NCBI GenBank assembly: GCA_002345965.1
Contig: DDTF01000054.1
Coordinates: forward strand, 11,102-75,101
DNA: 64,000 nt
Direction: 5' to 3'
DNA from: Flammeovirgaceae bacterium UBA2371
GTDB lineage: Bacteria; Bacteroidota; Bacteroidia; Cytophagales; Cyclobacteriaceae
In this document: piece by piece, positions 9,379-18,212 of the stretch
Numbering within the stretch: the first letter of the stretch is position 1
Layout: every line of letters starts with the position of its first letter
Position numbers and translations under genes: made by a program
Notes under the pieces: generated by a model
The model's database searches: none
Told to the model about the DNA's origin: nothing
The model's input: the letters and a program-made list of their open reading frames with translations, nothing else

Positions 9379-9738
9379 GTGAAATTGATTAAAACCATAT
9401 TGATTTTCAGCTTTTTTGTGGCCTTTTCCTTTTCTGGATTTGGACAAAGTAGTGCTATGAGTTTTTCCAGGGAGTTTGGCCAACCTGATAAGTTGGTTCA
9501 AATGTACCCAAACCCAGCCACGGATTATCTCACTGTGAAGCTTCAGACACCTGATGCGGGCTCTGTGCAGCTGGCAATGCACAGTGTGATCGGCAATGTC
9601 CTGGAGATTGAGAAAGAACAAATTGACGACTATGAGGTAAGGTTAAGAATTAAAGACCTTCCTTCAGGCTATTACTTTCTGTCCATTAAGGAAGAGAACT
9701 CAGGCTTAAAGGCTTCCTACAAATTTCTGAAACGCTAG
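9379..9738 (+). CDS. Small secreted protein consisting mainly of a T9SS type A sorting domain
   Basis: A 119-residue protein starting at GTG. Residues 1-23 are a signal peptide ending FGQ. After a linker of about 15 residues, the rest is a typical type IX secretion C-terminal domain: QMYPNPATDYLTVKL, then LRIKDLPSGYYFLSIKEE, and a basic end KFLKR. Such CTDs normally follow a large cargo domain. Here almost no cargo is left, so the protein may be a minimal surface-anchored peptide or the remnant of a larger gene. No frameshifted cargo sequence is visible in the 113 bp upstream. The call is firm for the domain and open for the role. Confidence 0.85.
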   Translation: MKLIKTILIFSFFVAFSFSGFGQSSAMSFSREFGQPDKLVQMYPNPATDYLTVKLQTPDAGSVQLAMHSVIGNVLEIEKEQIDDYEVRLRIKDLPSGYYFLSIKEENSGLKASYKFLKR

Positions 9739-9805
9739 GTTTAGTTTCGGAGGTACTAATCCCCCCGCTCCCATAATTTTATTTTTATCTCCTCACTGAA
9801 TGGCA

Positions 9806-9813
9806 TATTTTTG
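9806..9813 (+). promoter_or_regulatory. Bacteroidota -7 element of the universal stress protein gene
   Basis: TATTTTTG is a perfect match to TAnnTTTG and lies 20 bp before the ATG at 9834. At the expected -33 distance (around 9784) there is only a T-run instead of a clear TTTG, so the upstream half is weak. Confidence 0.55.
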
Positions 9814-9833
9814 CCACTTCTAAAACTACGACT

Positions 9834-10682
9834 ATGGCAGCACTCAAAATTCTAATCCTCACTGACTTTTCTGACTTATCCAAAGTAGCGATCAACTACG
9901 GAATGAAGATGGCGGGTAAGCTGGATGCGGAGTTTACCATTCTCAATGTGGTACGATTGGATGGTGTTCCAAAATCTCACCTGAAAATGAAGCAGATCGA
10001 AAGGTCACTTGTTACGATAGCCGAAGAAGAAGGTCAGAAATTAGTAGAAGAATGTAATCAACAGCTGAAGTCGAAAGCAAAAATTACTTTTAAAGCAATC
10101 AAGTCTCACAAAGTTGCAGACACGGTAAGAAGATTTGCTGAGGCCACTAAAATTAACTTGATTATTATGGGAAGCCGTGGTGCAAGTAGTTTGAAAAAAG
10201 TGGTGCTGGGAGGAACAACGGTTTCGGTGATAGATGTTTGCGATGCTCCTGTATTGGCAATTCCCGGGCAAGCCGAATTCACCAATTTTAAAAATGTGGT
10301 GTATGCATCAGATTTGAAAAACGTACAAAAGGAGTTAGATACCATTATTCCTTTCGCAAGAATATTTGGTTCCACTATTCATATGGTGCATGTGGTGGAG
10401 GCAATAGATAAAAATGTAGATAGCAAAAGGGAGGAAGCTGCAGCATTGGTACAAAAAGCAGACTATGCAAAAATTAGTCTGGAAATTGTAATTGATGACA
10501 ATGTACCCGTGGCTATCGACAAATACCTTAAAGAGAAAAAAGGCGATGTATTGACCACATTCACCCATGAGCTCAATCTTTTTGAAAAAATCTTTGCAAG
10601 AAGTGTGACGCGCAAATTGGCTTACCAGGGAATTATCCCACTTTTAACCTTCAAACGAAGGTCAGTGAAGCTTGCTAAGTAA
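9834..10682 (+). CDS. Tandem universal stress protein (UspA family)
   Basis: A 282-residue cytoplasmic protein with two Usp domains. Domain 1 (residues ~4-145) starts KILILTDFSDLSKVAINYG and ends with the ATP-binding loop GSRGASSLKKVVLGG followed by VSVIDVCDAPVLAIPG (the G-2x-G-9x-G(S/T) pattern). Domain 2 (~150-275) starts NVVYASDLKN and lacks a clean glycine loop, so only the first is likely to bind ATP. Tandem Usp proteins of this size are common in Bacteroidota and are usually induced by growth arrest or oxygen stress. The gene is monocistronic and convergent with asnS. Confidence 0.9.
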   Translation: MAALKILILTDFSDLSKVAINYGMKMAGKLDAEFTILNVVRLDGVPKSHLKMKQIERSLVTIAEEEGQKLVEECNQQLKSKAKITFKAIKSHKVADTVRRFAEATKINLIIMGSRGASSLKKVVLGGTTVSVIDVCDAPVLAIPGQAEFTNFKNVVYASDLKNVQKELDTIIPFARIFGSTIHMVHVVEAIDKNVDSKREEAAALVQKADYAKISLEIVIDDNVPVAIDKYLKEKKGDVLTTFTHELNLFEKIFARSVTRKLAYQGIIPLLTFKRRSVKLAK

Positions 10683-10781
10683 ATGTTACTTTTCTGATTG
10701 CAAGATGATTAGTAGTCGAGCGACAACACCATCGCGCAACCTTAGCAATACTTTCTTAGCATAATCCTGAGCACAGAGAAA

Positions 10782-12218
10782 TTAAAATTCGGCATTGCCT
10801 GGAAAACGAGGGAAAGGGATCACATCACGGATATTGGTCATTCCCGTAACGAACAGAATAAGTCGCTCGAAACCAAGACCGAAACCACTATGAGGAGCAG
10901 AGCCAAATTTCCTTAGTTCGATATACCATTTTAGATCTTCCTCGGGTAGTCCCATTTCATTGATCCGGGTCAACAGTTTGTCATATCTTTCTTCTCTTGC
11001 TGATCCACCTATTATTTCTCCTATTCCGGGAAACAATACGTCCATGGCACCAACCGTTTTTCCATCATCATTTTGACGCATGTAAAACGATTTAATCTCT
11101 TTGGGATAATTGTATAAGATAACAGGCTTCTTGAAATGTTTTTCAACCAAAAATCTTTCATGCTCGGACTGTAAGTCTGCACCCCATTGTTCAATGATAT
11201 ATTGAAACTTCTTCTTCTTGTTGGGTGTAGAATTTCTAAGAATTTCAATGGCCTCCGTATATGTCAATCGTTGGAAATCATTTTCGATGATAAACTTGAT
11301 ACGATCAATCAACCCCAGTTCATTCCGTTGCGCCTGCGGCTTGGTCATCTCTTCATCGCTGGCACGTTTATCCAAAAATGCCAGATCATCTCCACAATGC
11401 TCAAGTGCATACTTCATTAAGTACTGAAGCATCTCCTGGGCCAGGTCCATATTATCATTAATATCGTAGAATGCCATTTCTGGTTCTATCATCCAGAACT
11501 CTGCAAGGTGACGGGTGGTATTGGAGTTTTCTGCACGAAATGTGGGACCAAAAGTATAAATCTCACCCAGGCCCATTGCATAGGATTCCCCTTCAAGCTG
11601 ACCAGAAACTGTGAGGTTAGTTTCTCTTCCAAAAAAATCCTGACTGTGATCTACATGACCTGCCTCATCTCGCGGAGGGTTTTCGGGGTCAAATGTGGTT
11701 ACGCGAAACATCGCACCGGCACCTTCTGCATCCGAACCGGTGATGATAGGGGTATTTACGTAGACAAAGCCCTTTTCATTAAAGAACTTATGAACTGCAA
11801 ACGCCATCGCATGCCGCACACGCATTACCGCACCAAAAGTATTGGTACGAGGTCTGAGGTGAGCGATCTCTCTCAAAAATTCAAAGGAATGCTTTTTGGG
11901 TTGAAGTGGATATTTTTCCGGATCACTGTCCCCAAGCACTTCCAGCTCGTCTACTTTAACCTCCACCAGTTGTCCTTTAGCAGGTGAAGCAACCAACTTT
12001 CCTTTGATGGAAAGACAGGCCCCTGTAGTAATTCGCTTTAACAAGCTTTCTTCAAACTGATCCAATTCAACTACCGCTTGAATGGTTAGGATGGTTGATC
12101 CATCACTAATGGAAATGAACTGGTTATTTCTAAATGTGCGAACCCATCCCATTAACACTATGGATTGCCCTTGAGGAGCAGTAACTAAGAGGTCTTTAAT
12201 TTTGGTGCGCTTTATCAT
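10782..12218 (-). CDS. asnS: Asparaginyl-tRNA synthetase
   Basis: A 478-residue class IIb synthetase that charges tRNA-Asn. The N-terminal OB-fold anticodon-binding domain (residues ~1-115) contains [12 protein letters not shown] and ISISDGS. The catalytic domain has [22 protein letters not shown] (motif 2 region) and [16 protein letters not shown] (motif 3). [14 protein letters not shown], with an insertion, is typical of AsnRS as opposed to AspRS. Length is normal for the family. It is monocistronic and convergent with the usp gene. The 250-bp region to the divergent rpoN holds its regulatory signals, but no clear minus-strand TAnnTTTG was found. Confidence 0.97.
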   Translation of the reverse strand: MIKRTKIKDLLVTAPQGQSIVLMGWVRTFRNNQFISISDGSTILTIQAVVELDQFEESLLKRITTGACLSIKGKLVASPAKGQLVEVKVDELEVLGDSDPEKYPLQPKKHSFEFLREIAHLRPRTNTFGAVMRVRHAMAFAVHKFFNEKGFVYVNTPIITGSDAEGAGAMFRVTTFDPENPPRDEAGHVDHSQDFFGRETNLTVSGQLEGESYAMGLGEIYTFGPTFRAENSNTTRHLAEFWMIEPEMAFYDINDNMDLAQEMLQYLMKYALEHCGDDLAFLDKRASDEEMTKPQAQRNELGLIDRIKFIIENDFQRLTYTEAIEILRNSTPNKKKKFQYIIEQWGADLQSEHERFLVEKHFKKPVILYNYPKEIKSFYMRQNDDGKTVGAMDVLFPGIGEIIGGSAREERYDKLLTRINEMGLPEEDLKWYIELRKFGSAPHSGFGLGFERLILFVTGMTNIRDVIPFPRFPGNAEF

Positions 12219-12443
12219 TATCTATTGACTGAAATGCCTGTGAACTTAATAACTACATGTTTTATCAGCATCGTACTGACCCCACATGGCTAATGGGGAG
12301 GCAAAAAACGTGAATTTGTAATTTTTATCAAAGCCCTTAAGCAAAACAACCTGCCCGGGTACCCTTATTAATTGAATCTTCACTCTTTTTATTACATCCT
12401 CAGGGTGAGAAAACATTCATTTTTAACAGAAGGGCTGAATTGG

Positions 12444-12451
12444 TAACTTTG
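12444..12451 (+). promoter_or_regulatory. -7 element upstream of rpoN
   Basis: TAACTTTG is a perfect TAnnTTTG match. It is 17 bp before the rpoN ATG at 12469, implying a leader of roughly 10-14 nt. The -33 position (about 12421) reads TTTT. Confidence 0.55.
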
Positions 12452-12468
12452 GTCCATAAATTGAGCTC

Positions 12469-13917
12469 ATGCAGAAACTAGGTCTTACCCAGTCACTTCA
12501 ACAAAAACTGTCTCCTCAACAGATTCAGTTTATTAAACTGCTGCAAGTGCCTACGGCTGAACTGGAAAATAGGATAGAAGAAGAACTGGAGCTAAATCCT
12601 GTGCTGGAGGAAGGCGAACCTGAAGAATCTGAGGATGAATTTAAAGAGGAGGGAGAAGAGGAGGAGGTAGCCAGCACGGAAGAGGACATCGACATCAAAG
12701 ATTACCTGCAAGACGATGACTATAGCGGCTACAAAACGCACAACGATGTAGACGATGACGATGACCGGGAAATGCCAATGCCTACTTCGTCTTCCCTTCA
12801 GGAGACTTTAATGACGCAATTGGGGTTTCTGGGTTTGAACGATCATCAATTAAACATTGGAAAACAGCTGATTGGGAGCATTGAGGGGGATGGCTACATT
12901 AGAAGAGATTTAGAGGCAATAGTCAACGATTTGGCCTTTTCACAGGGCATTGAGACCAATATCGATGAAGCGGAAGAAATATTAAGGAAGATACAAGCCT
13001 TTGACCCTGCCGGTATTGCTGCACGCAATTTACAGGAGTGTCTCCTGCTGCAGTTGGAGCGAATGGACGATGGGCAGGATGTAGATGTGATCGTAGCCAA
13101 GCGGATCCTTAACGAATGCTACGAGGAGTTTACTAAAAAGCATTACCAAAAAATTCTCAAAAAATTGGATCTTGATGATGAAGAATTCATCAAGGATGCC
13201 ATTGAGTTGATTGTAAGACTTAACCCTAAGCCGGGTGGGGAAACCAGTTCGGGTATGGTTAAAAATCAATATGTAATTCCTGATTTTATCCTGTCCAATA
13301 ACAATGGCAAACTGGAGTTGGCCCTAAACTCAAGAAATGCACCTGAATTGCGCATAAGCAGGTCCTACAATGAGATGTTTAAAGCTTATGATAAGAGTGA
13401 TAAAAAGGACAAGAAGCTAAAAGATGCTGTTTCGTTCGTAAAGCAAAAGCTCGATGCTGCCAAGTGGTTTATAGATGCAATTCGTCAGCGTCAGCTTACC
13501 TTGCTAAGGACGATGCGTGCCATAGTAGATTTTCAATATGAATATTTTCTCGAAGGAGACGAAACGAAGTTGAAGCCAATGATCCTTAAGGACATTGCTC
13601 AAATTATCAATATGGATATTTCCACTGTAAGTCGTGTGGCCAGCAGCAAAACGGTTCAAACTGACTTTGGGGTGTTTCCTCTCAAATATTTCTTTAGTGA
13701 AGGTATCGCCACCAACACTGGTGAAGAAGTAAGCTCTCGGGAAGTAAAACAAATCATCAAAGATCTGATCGATCAGGAAGATAAGAGCAAACCATTTTCT
13801 GATGACAAACTTGAGGATTTGCTAAAAGCAAAAGGATATAACATCGCCAGACGTACAGTTGCCAAATACAGAGAGCAACTGAATATTCCAGTGGCGCGTT
13901 TACGTAAAGAACTGTAG
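12469..13917 (+). CDS. rpoN: RNA polymerase sigma-54 factor
   Basis: A 482-residue alternative sigma factor. Region I (residues 1-50) is the Gln/Leu-rich activator-responsive part starting MQKLGLTQSLQQKLSPQQ. Region II (~51-105) is strongly acidic with Glu/Asp runs. The core-binding domain follows. A DNA-binding helix-turn-helix contains DISTVSRVASSKTVQT, and the canonical RpoN box ARRTVAKYRE is at 460-469. It directs RNA polymerase to -24/-12 promoters and needs AAA+ enhancer-binding activators; none is encoded in this window. The PAP2-like gene follows 1 bp after the stop, so the two are translationally coupled. Confidence 0.97.
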   Translation: MQKLGLTQSLQQKLSPQQIQFIKLLQVPTAELENRIEEELELNPVLEEGEPEESEDEFKEEGEEEEVASTEEDIDIKDYLQDDDYSGYKTHNDVDDDDDREMPMPTSSSLQETLMTQLGFLGLNDHQLNIGKQLIGSIEGDGYIRRDLEAIVNDLAFSQGIETNIDEAEEILRKIQAFDPAGIAARNLQECLLLQLERMDDGQDVDVIVAKRILNECYEEFTKKHYQKILKKLDLDDEEFIKDAIELIVRLNPKPGGETSSGMVKNQYVIPDFILSNNNGKLELALNSRNAPELRISRSYNEMFKAYDKSDKKDKKLKDAVSFVKQKLDAAKWFIDAIRQRQLTLLRTMRAIVDFQYEYFLEGDETKLKPMILKDIAQIINMDISTVSRVASSKTVQTDFGVFPLKYFFSEGIATNTGEEVSSREVKQIIKDLIDQEDKSKPFSDDKLEDLLKAKGYNIARRTVAKYREQLNIPVARLRKEL

Positions 13918-13918
13918 G

Positions 13919-14527
13919 GTGAAAACTGCTGCTAAATTAATTTCAGTGGTGTTTCATCCTTTATTGATGACGACCTATCTTTTTGTATTACTTACTTATT
14001 TTCTTCCTGTTATACTGCAACCAGCCCGGCCATCCCTATGGATAATCGTGCTGATATTTGTAACCACTTTTGCACTGCCAACTGTTAACTTTCTGCTGCT
14101 TAAATTAACCGGATCAATTCAGGATCTTAGCATGCCTGACAGACAACAACGTATACTTCCGTTTATATTTATTTCTGCCATTTATATTTTTGTGACGCTT
14201 ATGTTTTATTGGAAATTTCCGATACCTAATTTGTTGCGTTTGATGGTAATTGTTACAACCATGGTTGTTGCAGCTACCATTATTACATTTTTTTATAAAC
14301 TTAGTATCCACAGCCTGGCCATGTGGGGTGCAGTAGGTATGATGTTGCCGATGAATAAAGTTTCTGAAGTAAATAGTTTATTGATGCCAACTGCGATTGT
14401 TATTGTATTGGCTGGTTTGGTAATGTCTTCAAGGCTTTCTTTGAATGCACATACCCCCAGGGAGGTAATGATGGGAAGTGTGGCAGGATTTTCTATTGGT
14501 TTTTTTGGAATGATAATTCTTTTCTGA
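13919..14527 (+). CDS. PAP2-like integral membrane protein
   Basis: A 202-residue protein with about six transmembrane helices. It starts at GTG one base after the rpoN stop, which supports translational coupling. The C-terminal half has SIHSLAMWGAVG and SSRLSLNAHTPREVMMGSVAG, resembling the SxxxH and the SRxxxxxHxxxD/E motifs of PAP2 lipid phosphatases, although the N-terminal KxxxxxxRP motif is not evident. It could hydrolyse a membrane lipid phosphate such as undecaprenyl or PG phosphate. Catalytic activity is doubtful because motif 1 is missing or degenerate. The downstream hydratase gene starts 9 bp later. Confidence 0.75.
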   Translation: MKTAAKLISVVFHPLLMTTYLFVLLTYFLPVILQPARPSLWIIVLIFVTTFALPTVNFLLLKLTGSIQDLSMPDRQQRILPFIFISAIYIFVTLMFYWKFPIPNLLRLMVIVTTMVVAATIITFFYKLSIHSLAMWGAVGMMLPMNKVSEVNSLLMPTAIVIVLAGLVMSSRLSLNAHTPREVMMGSVAGFSIGFFGMIILF

Positions 14528-14536
14528 TAATCTAAA

Positions 14537-15325
14537 ATGAATATGGATTTTAAGTTTATTAAATACGAAGTAAAAGAGGGAGTAGCTACCATTACACTCC
14601 ATCGACCTGAAGTTTACAATGCATTGAACGATGGCATTACCTATGAGCTTCAAGACGCATTGAAGGCGGTTGCCCGCGATCAGGCTGCGCGTGTAGTCGT
14701 GCTTACTGGGGAAGGAAAAGCTTTTTGCTCAGGGCAGGATTTAAAAGCAGTGTCAGGTACGGAAAAACGATCTTTTCTTGATTCTCTTCATAAGAGGTAC
14801 AATCCATTGATTACTGCCATGCAGACATTGCCCAAGCCCATCATCTGCAGATTGAATGGAGTAGCTGCAGGAGCTGGTTGTTCTTTAGCACTGGCTTGTG
14901 ACGTGATCATAGCCGCTGAAGAAGCTACCTTGATAGAAGTGTTTATCAATATTGGGTTGGTGCCAGACTCTGGTTCCTCTTTTTTTCTGCCTAGAATTTT
15001 GGGTCGGGCAAAGGCATTTGAGATGTGTACCATGGGCAGCAGGATCAAAGGCAAGGAAGCGGAGGCGCTAGGACTTGTAAATAAGGCCGTTCCGATGGAC
15101 CAACTGGACAGTACTGTTGCGGAATACACTACCTACTTTGCGAAAGCACCTACCAAAGCAATTGGCCTGATTAAAAAGATGTTGAATAAATCAACTCAAT
15201 CCTCACTGGAAGAAATGCTGGATTATGAAGCCTATTGTCAGGAAATAGCAGGCAATACATCAGACTACAAAGAGGGCGTGACGGCATTTTTGGAGAAAAG
15301 AAAACCTGATTTTTCAGGTAACTAG
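14537..15325 (+). CDS. Enoyl-CoA hydratase/isomerase family protein (PaaG-like)
   Basis: A 262-residue crotonase-fold enzyme. The oxyanion-hole segments are GEGKAFCSGQDLKAV and NGVAAGAGCSLALACD. FINIGLVPDSGSSFFLPR carries the Asp seen in PaaG-type 1,2-epoxyphenylacetyl-CoA isomerases and in some enoyl-CoA hydratases. The usual catalytic Glu of the first hydratase position appears replaced within the GAGCS loop, favouring an isomerase/PaaG-like call over a standard hydratase. It acts on acyl-CoA in the cytoplasm. It is third in an apparent rpoN operon, with a 9-bp spacer. No other paa genes are in the window, so phenylacetate catabolism is not supported by context. Confidence 0.85.
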   Translation: MNMDFKFIKYEVKEGVATITLHRPEVYNALNDGITYELQDALKAVARDQAARVVVLTGEGKAFCSGQDLKAVSGTEKRSFLDSLHKRYNPLITAMQTLPKPIICRLNGVAAGAGCSLALACDVIIAAEEATLIEVFINIGLVPDSGSSFFLPRILGRAKAFEMCTMGSRIKGKEAEALGLVNKAVPMDQLDSTVAEYTTYFAKAPTKAIGLIKKMLNKSTQSSLEEMLDYEAYCQEIAGNTSDYKEGVTAFLEKRKPDFSGN

Positions 15326-16035
15326 AATCCGTTGATGGAGATACCTGTGGTAAAGGTATTCATGTTTGTTTTTTCTGGGCCTTCATCCACCTTGAAAAGC
15401 TGTGATGTATTGTATTGAAAGAACAAATTAAAACCACCAATACCAATTCTTGTGTAGAAGCCATAACGAATATCATTAAGGCCGTGATTTTGTTTGTCTT
15501 TGATGGTTTTTGTTTCACCGTCTTCCTTGTACTTCACTTTTGTAAAAGCGTCCAACAATACCCCACCGCGCACACCAGCAGCCACATTAAAGCTTCTTGA
15601 TATGTCATCCGGGTTGGAATCAAACCTGACTTCTACCGGTATGTCAAAATAATTGGCCACAATCATTGATTTTTTTGTGCCAGGATATAGCGTTGCAGCA
15701 TTAATCAAGGCATAAGTACCATCCGATCCCGGGTTGGGGTTTAGGGTGTAAAAGTTGGTAAGTTTATACCTATCCATACCAAGTCCTGCTCCTGGCACCA
15801 CACTAAATTTGGTCTCCCATAGTCTAATTGGATATTGATAATAAATATTTATGGTTCTGGATCCCCAGAAGCCTTGTTCGAAATTGGTGGGGGCGTTTAC
15901 ACCTCGATTCACACCTACATCTATCAAAAAAGTTCCCGGGATGTTAACCTTCGTAGCTTTCTTAGACTCCTCTTGAGAAAATGCAGAAAATGAAACTCCA
16001 ATAAATAAAATGAACGCAACAGCACTTCGAATCAT
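15322..16035 (-). CDS. Outer-membrane beta-barrel protein (PorT/OmpW-like)
   Basis: A 237-residue protein with a signal peptide (MIRSAVAFILFIGVSFSAFS, cleavage near Q21). The mature part shows alternating hydrophobic/polar strands: GTFLIDVGVNRGVNAPTNF, WGSRTINIYYQYPIRLWETKFSVVPGAGLGMDRY, YGFYTRIGIGGFNLFFQYN, ending with a terminal strand FTTGISINGF. This is the usual pattern of 8-10-stranded Bacteroidota barrels. Function is unknown. It overlaps the enoyl-CoA hydratase gene by 4 bp at its 3' end (convergent). It has a good promoter of its own at 16059-16089. Confidence 0.83.
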   Translation of the reverse strand: MIRSAVAFILFIGVSFSAFSQEESKKATKVNIPGTFLIDVGVNRGVNAPTNFEQGFWGSRTINIYYQYPIRLWETKFSVVPGAGLGMDRYKLTNFYTLNPNPGSDGTYALINAATLYPGTKKSMIVANYFDIPVEVRFDSNPDDISRSFNVAAGVRGGVLLDAFTKVKYKEDGETKTIKDKQNHGLNDIRYGFYTRIGIGGFNLFFQYNTSQLFKVDEGPEKTNMNTFTTGISINGF

Positions 16036-16058
16036 AGTCCAGTGATTTTTAAAAGCAT

Positions 16059-16089
16059 CAAAAATAGGTTATTTGCAGACAGGTGCCAA
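16059..16089 (-). promoter_or_regulatory. Promoter of the beta-barrel gene
   Basis: Read on the minus strand, TTG (16089-16087) is followed by a 20-bp spacer and TATTTTTG (16066-16059), a perfect Bacteroidota -7. The ATG is at 16035, giving a short leader of about 20 nt. Confidence 0.65.
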
Positions 16090-16097
16090 CACCCTTC

Positions 16098-16128
16098 TTG
16101 GCTGAAAGATTTTATTCCTTTACATTTG
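16098..16128 (+). promoter_or_regulatory. Promoter of tRNA-Arg
   Basis: CTTG with TTG at 16098-16100, a 20-bp spacer, then TACATTTG (16121-16128), a perfect -7 element. It stands back-to-back with the minus-strand promoter of the beta-barrel gene; the two -33 elements are only 8 bp apart. Confidence 0.7.
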
Positions 16129-16143
16129 CAATCCCAATAAACG

Positions 16144-16163
16144 CCCTGGCATCCAATCCAGGG
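16144..16163 (+). other. Hairpin in the tRNA-Arg 5' leader
   Basis: CCCTGG (16144-16149), an 8-nt loop and CCAGGG (16158-16163) form a 6-bp GC-rich stem, extendable by one G-U pair. It lies between the promoter and the mature tRNA 5' end and could guide leader processing. Only the pairing is seen. Confidence 0.4.
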
Positions 16164-16170
16164 TGATTCT

Positions 16171-16244
16171 GGGCCTGTAGCTTAACTGAATAAAGCATCT
16201 GACTACGGATCAGAAGACTCGGGGTTTGAATCCCTGCAGGCTCA
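16171..16244 (+). tRNA. tRNA-Arg (anticodon ACG)
   Basis: All cloverleaf arms fold by eye. The acceptor stem GGGCCTG pairs with CAGGCTC (one G-U), with discriminator A. The D arm is GCTT...AAGC. The anticodon stem TCTGA/TCAGA has loop CTACGGA and anticodon ACG. The T arm is CGGGG/CCCTG with loop TTTGAAT. The 3' CCA is not encoded, so it must be added post-transcriptionally. A34 is expected to be edited to inosine to read CGU/CGC/CGA, as is usual for this tRNA. Confidence 0.97.
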
Positions 16245-16248
16245 CTCC

Positions 16249-16280
16249 AATCCCAACCAGCAATGGTTGGGATTTTTTTT
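16249..16280 (+). terminator. Rho-independent terminator after tRNA-Arg
   Basis: An 11-bp perfect stem AATCCCAACCA / TGGTTGGGATT with a GCAA tetraloop (16260-16263) is followed by eight T residues. It is a strong intrinsic terminator starting 4 nt after the tRNA. Confidence 0.95.
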
Positions 16281-16505
16281 CTATTAAGGAATTCTCCTTA
16301 GATATCAGGCGGTTCATTCAAATCACAACAGTTAAGGTTTGGTTTATTTTAGTAAAAACTCACCACTAGTCAATGCTCACTGATTGTTACAAATCCCATT
16401 AGTATCCTGTTCAGGAAAAGAATTCGTTAATACTAAAAAAATTAGCTTTATTTCTTTGTGCTAAAATAATTAGTATTTATATTTATTCTATAATCAAAAA
16501 ATGCA

Positions 16506-16874
16506 ATGAAAATCATCAAATCAACCCTTTTGGGTACTCGCTGCATTAGAGCACAAGAACCCAGCATTCAACTGTTTCAATTGAGGAATGTGTTCAATCA
16601 GCACAGAGACGCACTTGTTGCCCGGATTCTTTCTGATCTACAAGGTTATATTGACTTTAAGTTTCATCAGAAGCCCACGCGAATGGAGTTGGCAGAGATT
16701 TGGGATAATGTGGCTGCATTGAGAAAAAAGGATGTGGATCTTGAATATTACCAGCCACTTCTCAAACAAGTGCTAAAAAAGGACGAAGTGAAACTTGCCA
16801 ATGATTATTTTTTCCTAGAGATAGATGAAAACATTAGGAAGCACCTTCATCCTCAATTGGAATTAGTGCACTAG
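16506..16874 (+). CDS. Small soluble protein of unknown function
   Basis: A 122-residue protein, predicted soluble and mostly helical, starting MKIIKSTLLGTRCIRAQ. It has no signal peptide or recognisable motif. The middle is amphipathic (DALVARILSDLQGYIDFKFHQKPTRMELAEIWD). Codon use looks like that of its neighbours, and an AT-rich, promoter-like 230 bp precedes it (a TAGCTTTA near-match to the -7 element is at about 16442). It is convergent with the DUF5690 gene, 4 bp apart. It is most likely a real lineage-specific gene. Confidence 0.6.
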   Translation: MKIIKSTLLGTRCIRAQEPSIQLFQLRNVFNQHRDALVARILSDLQGYIDFKFHQKPTRMELAEIWDNVAALRKKDVDLEYYQPLLKQVLKKDEVKLANDYFFLEIDENIRKHLHPQLELVH

Positions 16875-16878
16875 GGCT

Positions 16879-18177
16879 TCAATTGGATGACCATGTCTTA
16901 TATTTTTTACTAAAGTAGAATAAGGAAAGGGTAATCAATATGCTACCCAATATGGATAAAACGTATCCAGTAGACATGAAAAAGCTCAGCCAGCTCATGT
17001 TGGCTTGGCCAAAGGACCTATAGATCAATACCCCCATGCTTCCTACATAGCCGACCGAGTCAGCAAGGTAAATCAGGAATCCCACGGTACTTACATATTT
17101 AAATGCTGCAATAATGCGGTCAAAAAATATACTGTTGAATTGAATGTATCCGAAGTATAGCCCCATCCCTACCAGCACCATCCATGCAGGTGCTTCAATT
17201 AGTTCTTTTTCAAAAGCAAAGGTGCTTACCCCCACTAGTATCATTCCGAAGAGAACGATAAGATGATTGATAATCATCGCTTTGTAGTTGTTTTTGATAA
17301 TCATCAAACTGCCTATCACTACCAAGACCACTATGGTTACAGGAAGTTCAGTGGCAGTAAAGATGGCAGGCTTATCGCCATACCCTAGCTCTACCCAGAT
17401 GTCTGCAGCGAAGTTATCGCGCAAGTCGCGGAAAACCGTTAGTAAGGTGTAAGTAAGTACCAGTAATAGTAACCCGGGGCCAAATGTCATTGCAAACTTA
17501 ATGCGGTCCTTACCCATCATGGGAGCACGTTTGGTTCTTAGTGCTTCATCCTCAGCAGTGGGTGGTGGAATTTTGTTGAGTAACCACAAAAAGAAAAGCA
17601 TAGGAATGTAAAAGAGGAGTGAAGCAGTAAAAGGCATCCACATGTTAGAAACACCCCAGTCCACCATCACAAAGCTCGCTACGGTTTTGGCAAATCCGGA
17701 GGCGAAAATGAAGCTTACAGACAGACTGGCACCTAACACTTCAGTAAACTTTCTTCCCTCCAGGTAGCCAAACATGAGGCCCCAAACCATTCCCAAGGGG
17801 AGACCATTGAGGAACATAAATACCAGATTGTAGGGAGCGGGGGTTACGCCAAAACCCAACCAGGCCAACATGGCAATACTTAGGGCTACAAAAATTCCTT
17901 TACCGCGATTATCACTACCTGCTTCTGAGACTACTTTGATACCGATAAATTTCGAAATCATATAGCCAACAGCTTGCGAGATCACCATCCATACTTTGAA
18001 GTCTGCTCCCCAGAAGGTAATACCATCGTAGATACCGGCTCCAAATGTTTTACGAACAGCGAAAATGCAGGCATAGGTGCAAAAAGCCGCCAGTGATGTA
18101 TATAAGGCGAATGTGAATCCGCTGGATTTACGCAGCCATTGGGTGATGGGATGTTCTGTTTCGGTAAGCACTCGCAT
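16879..18177 (-). CDS. DUF5690 family major-facilitator-like transporter
   Basis: A 432-residue integral membrane protein with about twelve transmembrane helices, e.g. the first around SSGFTFALYTSLAAFCTYAC. It resembles the DUF5690 family of MFS-like proteins that are common in Bacteroidota. FAVRKTF after helix 1 and PLGMVWGLMFGYLEGRK between helices 4 and 5 are typical. The substrate is unknown. I chose the ATG at 18177 (MRVLTETEHP) over an in-frame ATG at 18195, because the TTG-N22-TACTTTTG promoter at 18180-18212 places the transcription start downstream of the longer start. The mRNA would be nearly leaderless. Confidence 0.82.
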   Translation of the reverse strand: MRVLTETEHPITQWLRKSSGFTFALYTSLAAFCTYACIFAVRKTFGAGIYDGITFWGADFKVWMVISQAVGYMISKFIGIKVVSEAGSDNRGKGIFVALSIAMLAWLGFGVTPAPYNLVFMFLNGLPLGMVWGLMFGYLEGRKFTEVLGASLSVSFIFASGFAKTVASFVMVDWGVSNMWMPFTASLLFYIPMLFFLWLLNKIPPPTAEDEALRTKRAPMMGKDRIKFAMTFGPGLLLLVLTYTLLTVFRDLRDNFAADIWVELGYGDKPAIFTATELPVTIVVLVVIGSLMIIKNNYKAMIINHLIVLFGMILVGVSTFAFEKELIEAPAWMVLVGMGLYFGYIQFNSIFFDRIIAAFKYVSTVGFLIYLADSVGYVGSMGVLIYRSFGQANMSWLSFFMSTGYVLSILGSILITLSLFYFSKKYKTWSSN

Positions 18178-18179
18178 AG

Positions 18180-18212
18180 CAAAAGTAATTTTCAATCTAT
18201 TACTTCTTACAA
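18180..18212 (-). promoter_or_regulatory. Promoter of the DUF5690 gene
   Basis: On the minus strand, TTG (18212-18210) is followed by a 22-bp spacer and TACTTTTG (18187-18180), a perfect -7. It overlaps the first codons of the longest ORF and so argues for the downstream ATG. Confidence 0.55.

Noticed and set aside
11508..11987. A 159-codon open frame on the plus strand
   Set aside because: It is antisense to asnS, has no domain and arises from the codon bias of the real gene.
12280..12302. CCCCA / TGGGG hairpin between asnS and rpoN
   Set aside because: Only 5 bp and with no T-run or position that points to a function.
14788..15129. A 113-codon minus-strand open frame
   Set aside because: Shadow of the enoyl-CoA hydratase gene.
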